Below, piece by piece: positions 19,028-28,051 of a stretch of DNA of 40,845 nucleotides (its first letter is position 1; each line of letters begins with the position of its first letter). Where the stretch lies: assembly GCA_016292155.1 (NCBI GenBank), contig JAEFBC010000136.1:1-40845 (forward strand), given 5' to 3'. Made by a program: the position numbers and the translations under genes. The notes beneath the pieces were generated by a model that worked only from the letters and a program-made list of their open reading frames with translations, did not search any database and had not been told where the DNA came from. Origin of the DNA: Saccharofermentans sp. (lineage in GTDB: Bacteria; Bacillota; Clostridia; Saccharofermentanales; Saccharofermentanaceae).

Positions 19028-19873
19028 ATGATTACAGATACTAAAGAATTTATTGAACGTGTAGACGGCGCTGCTGATTATATCAGGAGCGTTTTGTCTG
19101 ACAGAACGCTTCCTGCTGTTTGTATCGTGCTCGGTTCGGGTTTAGGTCCGCTCTCAAAGATGGCTGAGGACGCCATAGAGATTCCCTATAAGGATATTCC
19201 CGGATTCCCGGTATCAACAGCTCCCGGTCACAAGGGATCCCTTATCGCAGGATACCTTTCCGGCAAGCCTGTTTTCATGATGAACGGCAGGTTCCATTAC
19301 TACGAAGGTTATCCCATGGAGACCGTTACTTTCTATGTCAGGGTAATGGGCAGATTGGGTGTTAAGATCCTTCTTCTGACCAATGCGTCAGGCGGTATCA
19401 ATCTTGAGATGAAAGTGCCCGAATTAGTGGCTATTACCGACCATCTCTCTTTCAATGCCGAACCTGTCTTAAGAGGTCCCAATATCGCTGAGTTCGGCAC
19501 AAGGTTCCCGGACCAGTGCCATGTATACGATCCTGAACTTACAGATACTCTTGTTAACAGTGCAAGAGACCTCAATATCAGGATAAGCCGCGGTATTTAT
19601 GCCTATTCAAAGGGTCCGCAGTATGAGACTCCTGCAGAGATCAGGGCACTTCGCATTTTGGGTGCCGATTGTGTCGGAATGTCTACTGTGCCTGAAGCTA
19701 TTGCTGCATCTCATATGGGAATAAGAGTTGCCGCAATGTCCTGCATTACCAATATGGCAGCAGGTATTTCCGGTAATCCTTTGTCGGAACAGGAAGTCCT
19801 GGACAATGCTTCATTGGCGTCCGAGAACAGCTGCGCGCTTGTAAAAGAGTTTGTTAACAGAATCAATATTTGA
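19028..19873 (+). CDS. punA: Purine nucleoside phosphorylase, trimeric (class II) type
   Basis: The enzyme splits inosine or guanosine with phosphate to base plus ribose-1-phosphate. ATG 19028 gives 281 residues, the family length; a TTG at 18977 would add 17 residues of atypical sequence overlapping the promoter region. Motifs: VLGSGLG at 34-40 (phosphate-binding), APGHKG, the GRFHYYEGY segment, TNASGG, and CVGMSTVPE with SCITNMAAG (base and ribose binding; the Asn favours 6-oxopurines). It precedes ahcY by 15 bp, a pairing that fits clearing nucleosides released from S-adenosylhomocysteine. The absence of a ribosome site is odd. Confidence 0.92.
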   Translation: MITDTKEFIERVDGAADYIRSVLSDRTLPAVCIVLGSGLGPLSKMAEDAIEIPYKDIPGFPVSTAPGHKGSLIAGYLSGKPVFMMNGRFHYYEGYPMETVTFYVRVMGRLGVKILLLTNASGGINLEMKVPELVAITDHLSFNAEPVLRGPNIAEFGTRFPDQCHVYDPELTDTLVNSARDLNIRISRGIYAYSKGPQYETPAEIRALRILGADCVGMSTVPEAIAASHMGIRVAAMSCITNMAAGISGNPLSEQEVLDNASLASENSCALVKEFVNRINI

Positions 19874-19888
19874 GAGGAATAATTACGA

Positions 19889-21148
19889 ATGGGTAAATTC
19901 AATTACGAAGTAAGAGATATTGCTCTTGCATCAAAGGGCCTCGAGAAGATCGAGTGGGCATACCGCAATATGCCTGTATTAAGAGCTATCGAAGCAGAAC
20001 TGATCGAAAAGCAGCCTTTTGCCGGAATGAAGATCTCAGTATCAGTACACGTAGAAGCTAAAACAGCGTGCCTTGCCAGAGCCCTTGCAAGGGGCGGTGC
20101 AGAAGTAGCCCTTACAGGCTGCAATCCTTTGTCCACGCAGGATGAAGTTGCCGCAGGTCTTGCTTCTCTTGACATCATGAATGTTTATGCCGTACACGGC
20201 GATGACGAAGCACATTACTGGGGAAGACTTAAGAAAGCATTGGAATTTAAGCCTGATATCGTAATCGATGACGGCGGCGATTTTGCTTTGCTCCTGCACT
20301 CAGAATTAAAGGATATGGCTGCAAATGTGCTTGGCGGCTGTGAAGAGACGACAACAGGCGTTCACAGACTTGAGATCCTTAAGGGTGAGAATAAGCTCCT
20401 TTATCCTGTGATCGCTGTTAACGATGCGAGATGCAAGCACCTTTTCGACAACAGATTCGGAACAGGCCAGTCTGTGTGGACAGCGATCATGGCTACAACG
20501 AACCTTGTAGTAGCCGGAAAGACCGTAGTTGTCGCAGGTTACGGCATGTGCGGCAGAGGCGTTGCCATGAGGGCAAAGGGCCTTGGCGCCAAGGTAATCG
20601 TTACTGAGATCGATCCCGTTAAGGCATGCGAAGCGATCATGGAAGGCTATCAGGTCATGACCATGGATGAGGCAGCTCCGTTAGGTGATTTCTTCGTTAC
20701 CGTTACAGGCTGCAAGGATGTAATCGTAGGAAGACATTTCGAGGCCATGAAGGACGGCGCGGTATGCTGCAATGCAGGACATTTCGACTGCGAAGTAAGT
20801 GTTGCTGAGCTTAAAGAAATATGTGTTGAGAGTTCCGAACTCAGAAATAACATCATTGGTTATAAGCTTAAGAACGGAAATACTGTCTGCGTTATCGCTG
20901 AAGGAAGACTCGTTAACCTCGCATCCGGTGACGGACATCCTGTTGAGATCATGGACATGAGCTTTGCCCTGCAGGCGCAGTCAGCTATGTATATTGCAAC
21001 AAATAACGGAAGGCTTCCTATCGACGTATATCAGACACCCGAAGTCATCGATAACAGAGTTGCTCAGATACTTCTGGAAACCAAGGGTATCAGGATCGAT
21101 GAACTTACTGAAGAGCAGAAGAAATATATAAGCTCCTGGGATCTTTGA
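19889..21148 (+). CDS. ahcY: S-adenosylhomocysteine hydrolase
   Basis: The NAD-dependent enzyme splits S-adenosylhomocysteine into adenosine and homocysteine, relieving product inhibition of methyltransferases. The 419 residues cover the complete family: the substrate domain (SVHVEAKTACLARALARGGA; DDGGD; EETTTGVHRL), the NAD-binding Rossmann segment with GYGMCGRG at 217-224, and the C-terminal tyrosine/lysine region. The ribosome site is GAGAGGAA. It follows punA by 15 bp and ends 31 bp before a terminator. Two rRNA methyltransferases (rsmB, rlmN) downstream are among the possible sources of its substrate. Confidence 0.96.
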   Translation: MGKFNYEVRDIALASKGLEKIEWAYRNMPVLRAIEAELIEKQPFAGMKISVSVHVEAKTACLARALARGGAEVALTGCNPLSTQDEVAAGLASLDIMNVYAVHGDDEAHYWGRLKKALEFKPDIVIDDGGDFALLLHSELKDMAANVLGGCEETTTGVHRLEILKGENKLLYPVIAVNDARCKHLFDNRFGTGQSVWTAIMATTNLVVAGKTVVVAGYGMCGRGVAMRAKGLGAKVIVTEIDPVKACEAIMEGYQVMTMDEAAPLGDFFVTVTGCKDVIVGRHFEAMKDGAVCCNAGHFDCEVSVAELKEICVESSELRNNIIGYKLKNGNTVCVIAEGRLVNLASGDGHPVEIMDMSFALQAQSAMYIATNNGRLPIDVYQTPEVIDNRVAQILLETKGIRIDELTEEQKKYISSWDL

Positions 21149-21179
21149 TATTTCATAGACAATTTAGACTAAAAACAGC

Positions 21180-21212
21180 AAGTGCCGGAGTAAATCTTCG
21201 GCACTTGTTTGT
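21180..21212 (+). terminator. Rho-independent terminator after ahcY
   Basis: AAGTGCCGGA (21180-21189), loop GTAAATC and TTCGGCACTT (21197-21206) form a 10-bp stem with one G-T pair, followed by GTTTGT. The tail overlaps the -35 of the def promoter. Confidence 0.88.
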
Positions 21213-21232
21213 ATTATATATTAATTTATAAT
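21205..21232 (+). promoter_or_regulatory. Promoter of the def-thiN block
   Basis: TTGTTT (21205-21210), 16-bp spacer and TATAAT (21227-21232). The start point is near 21239, giving a 27-nt leader with TTGGAGG before def. The tightly packed genes downstream suggest that it can serve the whole block. Confidence 0.65.
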
Positions 21233-21265
21233 ATATGAGGAAAAATATGGATTGGAGGCCATAAT

Positions 21266-21748
21266 ATGGCTTTAAGAAATTTGGTATTAGAAGGCGATCC
21301 GCTGCTCCGCAAGACGAGCAGACCGGTAGAAGAGATCACACCCAGGATCATTAAGCTTCTGGATGATATGGCTGATACTATGTATTTTGAGGGAAGAGGC
21401 ATCGGTATTGCTGCTCCCCAGGTTGGCGTATTAAGAAGAGTATTCATCGTTGATGTAGGTGATGAGCACGGGCTTATCGAATTCATCAATCCTGAGATAC
21501 TTGAAGCATCAGGTTCACAGATAGATAACGAAGGCTGCCTTTCTGTTCCCGGCAAGACATGCGAGGTTGAAAGACCTTCACACATCAAGGTTAAGGCTCT
21601 TGACCGTAACGGCAACGAGTTTGAACTCGAAGCTGATGACCTTCTTGCAAGATGCATCTGCCACGAGAACGATCACCTGAACGGTATTCTCTTCATTGAT
21701 AAATCCGTTGACGGCAAGATCTATAAGACAGAAAGTTCTGAGGACTGA
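21266..21748 (+). CDS. def: Peptide deformylase
   Basis: The metalloenzyme removes the formyl group from the N-terminal methionine of new proteins. All three motifs are present in the 160-residue protein: GIGIAAPQ at 45-52, EGCLS at 89-93 with metal ligand Cys91, and HENDH at 133-137 with the two His ligands and catalytic Glu134 (the usual form is HExDH). The strong TTGGAGG site fixes the start. It precedes fmt by 4 bp, so the enzymes that add and remove the formyl group are co-expressed. Confidence 0.96.
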   Translation: MALRNLVLEGDPLLRKTSRPVEEITPRIIKLLDDMADTMYFEGRGIGIAAPQVGVLRRVFIVDVGDEHGLIEFINPEILEASGSQIDNEGCLSVPGKTCEVERPSHIKVKALDRNGNEFELEADDLLARCICHENDHLNGILFIDKSVDGKIYKTESSED

Positions 21749-21752
21749 TAAT

Positions 21753-22712
21753 ATGGACAGGCGTGATCTTAAGATAATATTCATGGGAACGCCTGAATTC
21801 GCGGAGACGAATCTCAAGGCACTTATCGAAGGCGGCTATAATGTCGTTCTTGCACTCTGCCAGCCTGATAAGCCCGTAGGACGCAAGCATATCCTTACTG
21901 CACCTCCGGTAAAGGTTCTGGCACAGGATAACGGCATTGAGGTATATCAGCCCGACACATTGAAGACCGAAGAAGCTCTCGAGAAGCTTTCTTCATATAA
22001 CGCTGATCTCATCGTTACTGCAGCTTACGGTAAGATCCTGCCTAAGGCAGTTCTTGATCTTCCGAAGTACGGCTGCATCAATTGCCACGGAAGCCTTCTT
22101 CCTGCAAGAAGAGGTTCTGCACCTGTTCAGCGCGCAGTATTGGAAGGCGACAAGGTCACAGGCATCACATTCATGAAGATGGATGTCGGCATGGACACAG
22201 GCGACATCATCGATAAGATCGAAGTTGCGATAGATCCCAATGAACACACGGAATCACTCATGAACAGGCTTGCTATTGCAAGTGCTGATAAACTACCGTC
22301 AATCATCGATGCTTGGGCAGCAGGAGAACTTACATCCACAAAGCAGGACGATTCTCTTGCAACTTCCTGTCCTCCGATAAGACCTGAGGAAGGCGAATTT
22401 ACATGGGATCAGGACGCTATTGATATTCATAACAGAGTAAGAGCTTTGAGTGCATGGCCCGGTGCTTTTGTAATGAAGGGCGATAACAAGCTTAAAGTAC
22501 TTGATTCAGAAGTAGTTGAGGACGAGACTTTGATCCCGGCAGATCTTTTGGATGCTGAGCCGGGAATCGTGGTCAAAGCAAAAGGTGAGAACCTTATTGT
22601 TAAGTGCGGCAAGGGATTTCTTAAGGTAAAGGAACTGCAGGTTCCGGGCGGCAAGAGACTGGCTTCCAGAGACTGCGCCCATAATTTCACCGTAGGAAAC
22701 CCGGTAATGTAG
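21753..22712 (+). CDS. fmt: Methionyl-tRNA formyltransferase
   Basis: The enzyme formylates Met-tRNAi with 10-formyltetrahydrofolate. ATG 21753 gives 319 residues beginning MDRRDLKIIFMGTPEF, the expected N-terminus; an in-frame ATG at 21696 lies inside def and is rejected. The formyltransferase domain has HGSLLPARRGSAP (from His112) and GITFMKMDVGMDTGDI; the C-terminal tRNA-binding domain spans about 205-319. GAGGA lies upstream in the last codons of def. Confidence 0.96.
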   Translation: MDRRDLKIIFMGTPEFAETNLKALIEGGYNVVLALCQPDKPVGRKHILTAPPVKVLAQDNGIEVYQPDTLKTEEALEKLSSYNADLIVTAAYGKILPKAVLDLPKYGCINCHGSLLPARRGSAPVQRAVLEGDKVTGITFMKMDVGMDTGDIIDKIEVAIDPNEHTESLMNRLAIASADKLPSIIDAWAAGELTSTKQDDSLATSCPPIRPEEGEFTWDQDAIDIHNRVRALSAWPGAFVMKGDNKLKVLDSEVVEDETLIPADLLDAEPGIVVKAKGENLIVKCGKGFLKVKELQVPGGKRLASRDCAHNFTVGNPVM

Positions 22713-22722
22713 GAGCAGTCTT

Positions 22723-24138
22723 ATGTCTGACGATATTACGTATAAGAAGAAAGACCTGCAGAGATTAATTGCCGAAGACAATGAAAGGGAATTATGCTTT
22801 CTCATGCTCTACTGGGTATATGAGAAGGATGCTTATTCCAATCTCGTAATAAAGAAAGCAGATAAGATCGCAAGCCTTGAAGGCAGGAAGATCGATTTTG
22901 CAAGGGCAATGCTCTATGGAACTCTGACTTATACATTTACTATCGACTTTCTTATCAGACACATCACCAAGGAAGAGACAGAACTCATGGATCCTGTCTC
23001 CAGGACTGCAATCAGAATGGCAGTCTGGCAGATCCAGTTCGGCAACAACATTCCTGCTTATGCAGCAGTTGATGCTTCCGTTGAGATCACAAAAAAGTAC
23101 AATCACAAAGCATCAGGTTATGTAAATGCAGTATTGAGAAAGTTCACTGAAGCTCCTGAAGCCAAGCGCTATCTCGATCAGTTCAAGCCCGGTATCAGGG
23201 TTGCATTAAAGCCTGAGATCTATGGCATTTTGAAGAAGGATTTCGGTAAGCAGGAAGCTTTCGAGATCGGCAAGGCATTCTTAGAGCCCCTGAATATTAC
23301 CGTAAGATTTGATGCCCACAAGGTCGATCAGGATACTCTTATCAAAGAACTTAAGAAGGAAGGAATCACTGCTGTTAAGGGCGGCTTCATTCCTGACTGC
23401 GTTGAGATTACCGGTGGCCTTAACGGTCTTGAGAATTCCGAGTGCTTCAATAAGTACGGAATGTTCGTTCAGGGCCAGGGAGCTATGCTCGCATCACACG
23501 TTGCACATCCGAGAGTCGCTGACAGGATCCTTGACTGCTGCGCAGCTCCGGGCGGAAAGTCCACCCATATGGCACAGATGTGCAGGGATGACCTCAATAT
23601 CTGTGCCGTTGATATCAATGAGTCCAGATTAGAGCTCATCATGGACAACTGCAAGCGTTTAGGCCTTACATCGATCAAGACAGTCTTGGCAGACGCTTCC
23701 AATATCAGCGAAGATGATAAGGAATCTAAGAAGACTTACGATATCGTTTTGTGCGATGTTCCTTGCAGCGGCCTGGGTCTTTTGGGAAGAAAGCCCGATA
23801 TCAGGGATAAGTTTACTTACAAAGAACTTGATGAGCTTCTTCCTTTGCAGTATTCGATCCTTGAGAATGCTGCGAAAATGGTCCGTCCCGGCGGAACACT
23901 TATTTACTGCACATGCACTCTTAATTCCGACGAGAACCGGAATCAGGTAGAGACTTTCCTTTCGGAACACCGTAAGTACCATACTGTTCCGATAGATAAG
24001 TATCTTCCTGAAGGAATATATATGGATGAGGAAAGAGAGAAAAGTGTCGCAAACGGCATGATCACGCTCCTTCCCAATAAAGACAAGTGCGAAGGATTCT
24101 TTATCTGCCGCATGGAAAGAGACAGAAAGGAAGATTGA
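22723..24138 (+). CDS. rsmB: 16S rRNA (cytosine-967-C5)-methyltransferase
   Basis: RsmB methylates C967 of 16S rRNA using SAM. The 471-residue protein has the N-terminal NusB-like RNA-binding domain (about 8-150; AAVDASVEITKKY) and the SAM-dependent domain with DCCAAPGGKS from 271, DVPCSGLG with Cys348, and the nucleophile region YCTCTLN with Cys398. Start ATG 22723 follows AGGAG, 10 bp after fmt. It ends 2 bp before the TTG start of rlmN. Confidence 0.95.
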   Translation: MSDDITYKKKDLQRLIAEDNERELCFLMLYWVYEKDAYSNLVIKKADKIASLEGRKIDFARAMLYGTLTYTFTIDFLIRHITKEETELMDPVSRTAIRMAVWQIQFGNNIPAYAAVDASVEITKKYNHKASGYVNAVLRKFTEAPEAKRYLDQFKPGIRVALKPEIYGILKKDFGKQEAFEIGKAFLEPLNITVRFDAHKVDQDTLIKELKKEGITAVKGGFIPDCVEITGGLNGLENSECFNKYGMFVQGQGAMLASHVAHPRVADRILDCCAAPGGKSTHMAQMCRDDLNICAVDINESRLELIMDNCKRLGLTSIKTVLADASNISEDDKESKKTYDIVLCDVPCSGLGLLGRKPDIRDKFTYKELDELLPLQYSILENAAKMVRPGGTLIYCTCTLNSDENRNQVETFLSEHRKYHTVPIDKYLPEGIYMDEEREKSVANGMITLLPNKDKCEGFFICRMERDRKED

Positions 24139-24140
24139 TC

Positions 24141-25181
24141 TTGAAGGATAAGTTCTGTCTGGATCTAAATCTTAAAGAGCTTACAGCCTGGTGTGAATCA
24201 CGGGGTGTGCCTAAATACCGCGCTTCGCAGATCTACGGGTGGCTGTCATCAGGTGTTGTTTCCACTGATGACATGACGAATGTTCCCAAAAATGTAAGAT
24301 CGATGCTCGAAGAAGACTTTATTTTCGGCGGATTCGAATTAAAAGAGCATCTTATCTCCAAGTTGGACGGCACCGAGAAGTTCGTATATAAGCTCTACGA
24401 CGGCAACATAATCGAGACTGTTGCGATGAGATATAAGACTGGAATCTCCGTATGCATTTCGTCCCAGGCAGGATGCCGGATGGGCTGTGCTTTCTGCGCT
24501 TCCGCTAAGATCGAATTCGGCAGAAACCTCTCTTCAGGAGAACTCCTCGCACAGGTCTCCGTAACACAGAAAGAATTAGGTGAGAGGGTACACAGCGTCG
24601 TGATAATGGGCATCGGTGAGCCTTTCGATAACTATGAGAATGTCATGGGCTTCATAAGGCTTGCAAACGATCCTGAAGGATTGAACTTAGGCGCAAGACA
24701 TATCACTTTATCAACATGCGGACTTGTCCCCAAGATTGAGGAATTCACTAAAGAAGGCCTGCAGGTAAACCTTGCGGTATCACTTCACGCACCTAACGAC
24801 GAACTCAGAAAGAAGCTCATGCCTGTAGCAAAGGCATATTCAATCGAGCAGCTCATGAAGGCATGCAAAGAATATACGAAGGCTACAAACAGAAGGATCA
24901 CATTCGAATACAGTCTTATGGCCGGTATTAACGATACTCCGCAGTGCGCTTCAGAACTCGTAAAGCTATTGAAGGGCGGACTTTATCATGTAAATCTCAT
25001 TGCCATGAACAAGGTGCCCGGCACGATATTCCAGTCGTCATCTCCGGCAAAAGTAAAGCAATTCAGGGATATCCTTGAATCCGGCGGTATAAATGCTACT
25101 ATCAGGCGTGAGATGGGCAGCGACATCATGGCCGCATGCGGACAGCTCAGAAGGGGAACAATAGAGGCAGAAAGATGTTAG
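24141..25181 (+). CDS. rlmN: Dual-specificity 23S rRNA/tRNA adenine-C2 methyltransferase RlmN
   Basis: RlmN is a radical-SAM enzyme methylating A2503 of 23S rRNA and A37 of some tRNAs. I choose TTG 24141: it has AGGAAG about eight bases upstream and yields 346 residues, the normal length; the open frame back to GTG 24087 lies inside rsmB. The 4Fe-4S cluster motif CRMGCAFC is at 112-119 and the methyl-carrying C-terminal Cys is probably Cys333 in ACGQL. HSVVIMGIGEP and SLHAPNDELR are further family segments. It overlaps prpC by 7 bp. Confidence 0.94.
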   Translation: MKDKFCLDLNLKELTAWCESRGVPKYRASQIYGWLSSGVVSTDDMTNVPKNVRSMLEEDFIFGGFELKEHLISKLDGTEKFVYKLYDGNIIETVAMRYKTGISVCISSQAGCRMGCAFCASAKIEFGRNLSSGELLAQVSVTQKELGERVHSVVIMGIGEPFDNYENVMGFIRLANDPEGLNLGARHITLSTCGLVPKIEEFTKEGLQVNLAVSLHAPNDELRKKLMPVAKAYSIEQLMKACKEYTKATNRRITFEYSLMAGINDTPQCASELVKLLKGGLYHVNLIAMNKVPGTIFQSSSPAKVKQFRDILESGGINATIRREMGSDIMAACGQLRRGTIEAERC

Positions 25182-25921
25182 CTTACGGAATGTCTGAAAA
25201 AGGTCCCGCAAGGGATACAAACGAAGACAGCTTTGCTTATGCGAACATAGGCAATTATTTCTGCATGGTCGTTGCAGACGGTGTCGGCGGCGAATGCTGT
25301 GGTGAGATTGCCAGCAAGATCGCGGTAAACGGCGTTTTGGCTGCTTTAAAGGACAGTCTTGCTTTTATCGACAGCAAGGATGAACTGCCGCAGTTCTTTA
25401 AGGTTATTTTCAACAGAGTCAATATCATGATCCTTCACGACTGCCTCGAAAACAGGGAACGTATGGGCATGTGCACGACTCTTACGGTCGCTCTTTTAAA
25501 GGGAACCGAGCTTACGATCGCACATATCGGCGATACCAGAGGATATCTCCTTCACGGATCAGAGCTCATAAAGCTCACCGAAGACCACAATGAAGCTGGA
25601 AAACTCGTAAAACAGGGCCTTCTTTCAGAAGATGAGGCCAAGTACCATCCGGGCAGATCCAGGCTCTTTAAGGTCGTAGGGGAGAATCAGTATCTTAATC
25701 CTGATGTTTACAGTTATAATATAAGTTACGGTGATCTGGTCTTCCTGTGCTCAGACGGACTTTATTCCTACATGAGCAACGAGGATTTCAGGTCCTGCAC
25801 TATGGAAAGGAACAAACCTGAGAGCATCTGCAGCAAGCTGATAGCTAAGGCGCTCGAAGGACAAAGCACAGATAATATTACGGTTACAGTAGTAAGGGCA
25901 GAGCCCGTAACCGAATTATAA
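25175..25921 (+). CDS. prpC: PP2C-family serine/threonine protein phosphatase
   Basis: This phosphatase reverses phosphorylation by the adjacent kinase PrkC. ATG 25175 gives 248 residues beginning MLAYGMSEKGPARDTNEDSF, typical for the family; the open frame from 25136 is not used. Metal-binding residues are seen in RDTNED, DGVGG (Asp35), GDTRGY (Asp120), CSDGL and DNITV (Asp233). The start overlaps the rlmN stop codon, and prkC follows after 9 bp. Confidence 0.94.
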   Translation: MLAYGMSEKGPARDTNEDSFAYANIGNYFCMVVADGVGGECCGEIASKIAVNGVLAALKDSLAFIDSKDELPQFFKVIFNRVNIMILHDCLENRERMGMCTTLTVALLKGTELTIAHIGDTRGYLLHGSELIKLTEDHNEAGKLVKQGLLSEDEAKYHPGRSRLFKVVGENQYLNPDVYSYNISYGDLVFLCSDGLYSYMSNEDFRSCTMERNKPESICSKLIAKALEGQSTDNITVTVVRAEPVTEL

Positions 25922-25930
25922 GGAGATAAT

Positions 25931-28039
25931 ATGGCAAATCAGGTTCACGGCCCGGAGGGCATGATATTTGCGAATAAGTACAGGATCGTCAAGCTCATAG
26001 GCTCAGGCGGTATGGCTAATGTATATCTCGGAATCGATATGAATACCGGCGTAAACGTTGCCATCAAGATCCTTAAGCCTGAGTTCTCGTCAGACGATGA
26101 GTTCATCAGAAGATTCGACGCTGAAGCTAAATCCGTTGCTTCATTGAATCATGCAAATATCGTTAAAGTTTACGGTGTAGGACACGAAGGCAATTTCAGA
26201 TATATCGTTCAGGAATATATCGAAGGCATCACGGTAAAAGACCTTATCAACCAGAATGGTCACCTCGACTGGAGAAATGCAGTCCCGATCGTTATCCAGA
26301 TCGGTCTTGCATTGGATTACGCTCACCAGAACGGAATCGTTCACAGAGACATCAAGCCTCAGAACATTCTCATCTCCCGTGACCGTGTTGCAAAGATCAC
26401 GGACTTCGGTATCGCACGTGCCGCTTCATCCACAACGATCACGATGACAGGCGTACAGATGGGTTCAGTTCATTACTTCTCGCCCGAGCAGGCAAGAGGC
26501 GGTAATGTAGGACCTCAGTCAGATATTTATTCTTTGGGCGTCTCGCTTTTCGAGATGGTTACAGGAAGACTTCCTTTCGACGGTGATTCCAATGTTGCTA
26601 TCGCAGTTAAGCACCTTCAGGAGACACCTCCGGTTCCTTCATCTCTCATGCAGGGCATCCCGAAGGGTCTTGATTCCATCATTGCAAAATGTATGCAGAA
26701 GAGCCCTGAGAGACGTTATCAGACAATGCGTCAGCTCGTAACAGAGCTCGACTCTTTGCTCGTTGATCCTAACGGCGTTTATGGTGTTATTTCCAATGTG
26801 CCCGATAAGGTAGTTAATTCAGATACCACCATTTCTTTCAGACAGGATCCTGAATATGAGAAGATCACTGAGATCGAGAGAAGTGCAGAGGCAAGACGTA
26901 TCTCCAGATTCAGGGATAATGTTCTTTTGGCTCTCATCATCGTTGTAATCATCGGCGTTCTTATCGGTATCGGAATCCTTGTTATTAGAGCTGTAGGAAA
27001 TGCGACGGAGATCACGGTAAATACAGATTATACAGTCGAGAACTATGTCGGTCTTAAGGCTGATGAAGTCATCGGCAGACTCGATGCTGCACAGGTATAC
27101 TATACGATCGAATACAAGGTTACCGATAAGGAACCCGGCATCGTTATCGCACAGAGCATTAAGGAAGGCGTTGTTATCTCTACAACAAACAGACTCAACC
27201 CTCTTGTCATCACGGTATCTTCTGCTGACGAATCCATTATCCTGCAGGAATATGCCGGCGCTAACTATCAGGATGCGTTCAGATCCCTTAAGAACCTGGG
27301 TCTTGAGCCTGTTCTCCGTCTGGAGCCTTCAGACAAGTATGAAGCCGGTATCGTCATTAAGACTGAGCCTGAAGCAGGCACACAGCTCTTAAGAGGTGAG
27401 ACAGTAATCATCGTCTACGCTACTGAGCCTACTTCATCAGTCGTTCCTGATGTAGTCGGAAATACAGTAGCCGAGGCTAAGAAGAAGCTTGAAGATGCTA
27501 ACCTCAATTACACAGTTGAAGGTTCAGTTGAAGTTCTCGCTCTTGATGCGAAGAAGCAGTACGTAATCCTTACTAACCCTGTAGCAGGCACAACAGTAGG
27601 AAGAAAGTCTTCAGTCAAGCTCTTCGTTGGTACCAAGGAAGACTACCAGAACGGCGGTACGCCTACTCCTACACCTCCTCAGGCTGTAGTCGAGGTCTTC
27701 ATGAAGGGCAGCGGTACCGTATCAGGTTCCGGCACATATGATCTCAATACACAGGTAACGCTCACAGCTACACCTGCTAACGGATTCAAGTTCGAATACT
27801 GGGTAGACTCTTTAGGCAATATCGTAGGCTACACACCTAACTTCACATTCGTAGTTAAGGAGAGCACTTCGTATACAGCTGTATTCTCGGCACTCCCGAC
27901 CAATACACCGGTACCGCCTACGGATACTCCTGTTCCGCCTCCGCCTACGAACACACCTGTTCCGCCGCCGGATCAGAATCCGGGCGGAGACGATCCTAAT
28001 CCGCAGGATCCCGGCCAGAATCAGGGCAACAACGGTTAA
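25931..28039 (+). CDS. prkC: PASTA-domain serine/threonine kinase with an extra C-terminal InlB-like repeat
   Basis: PrkC-type kinases sense muropeptides or lipid II outside the cell and phosphorylate cytoplasmic targets. The 702-residue protein has an N-terminal kinase domain: glycine loop GSGGMA near 24-29, Lys46, HRDIKPQN with Asp140, DFG at 158-160, and an activation loop with Thr-rich TTITMTG. A membrane helix follows at about 331-356, then three PASTA-like repeats (about 361-433, 434-500, 501-571). Beyond these is an unusual segment (about 584-655) resembling a divergent InlB B-repeat, then a tail of TNTPVPP-type Pro/Thr repeats and Gly/Asn. The kinase core looks active. It follows prpC by 9 bp. 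Confidence 0.93.
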   Translation: MANQVHGPEGMIFANKYRIVKLIGSGGMANVYLGIDMNTGVNVAIKILKPEFSSDDEFIRRFDAEAKSVASLNHANIVKVYGVGHEGNFRYIVQEYIEGITVKDLINQNGHLDWRNAVPIVIQIGLALDYAHQNGIVHRDIKPQNILISRDRVAKITDFGIARAASSTTITMTGVQMGSVHYFSPEQARGGNVGPQSDIYSLGVSLFEMVTGRLPFDGDSNVAIAVKHLQETPPVPSSLMQGIPKGLDSIIAKCMQKSPERRYQTMRQLVTELDSLLVDPNGVYGVISNVPDKVVNSDTTISFRQDPEYEKITEIERSAEARRISRFRDNVLLALIIVVIIGVLIGIGILVIRAVGNATEITVNTDYTVENYVGLKADEVIGRLDAAQVYYTIEYKVTDKEPGIVIAQSIKEGVVISTTNRLNPLVITVSSADESIILQEYAGANYQDAFRSLKNLGLEPVLRLEPSDKYEAGIVIKTEPEAGTQLLRGETVIIVYATEPTSSVVPDVVGNTVAEAKKKLEDANLNYTVEGSVEVLALDAKKQYVILTNPVAGTTVGRKSSVKLFVGTKEDYQNGGTPTPTPPQAVVEVFMKGSGTVSGSGTYDLNTQVTLTATPANGFKFEYWVDSLGNIVGYTPNFTFVVKESTSYTAVFSALPTNTPVPPTDTPVPPPPTNTPVPPPDQNPGGDDPNPQDPGQNQGNNG

Positions 28040-28051
28040 GGTAAAGGGCAG

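Noticed and set aside
21235-21264. Nine-codon leader peptide ending one base before def
   Set aside because: Its ATG lies upstream of the predicted start point (about 21239) and it has no ribosome site.
24087-24140. Upstream GTG start for rlmN
   Set aside because: It lies inside rsmB, adds 18 atypical residues and lacks a ribosome site, while TTG 24141 fits length and spacing.
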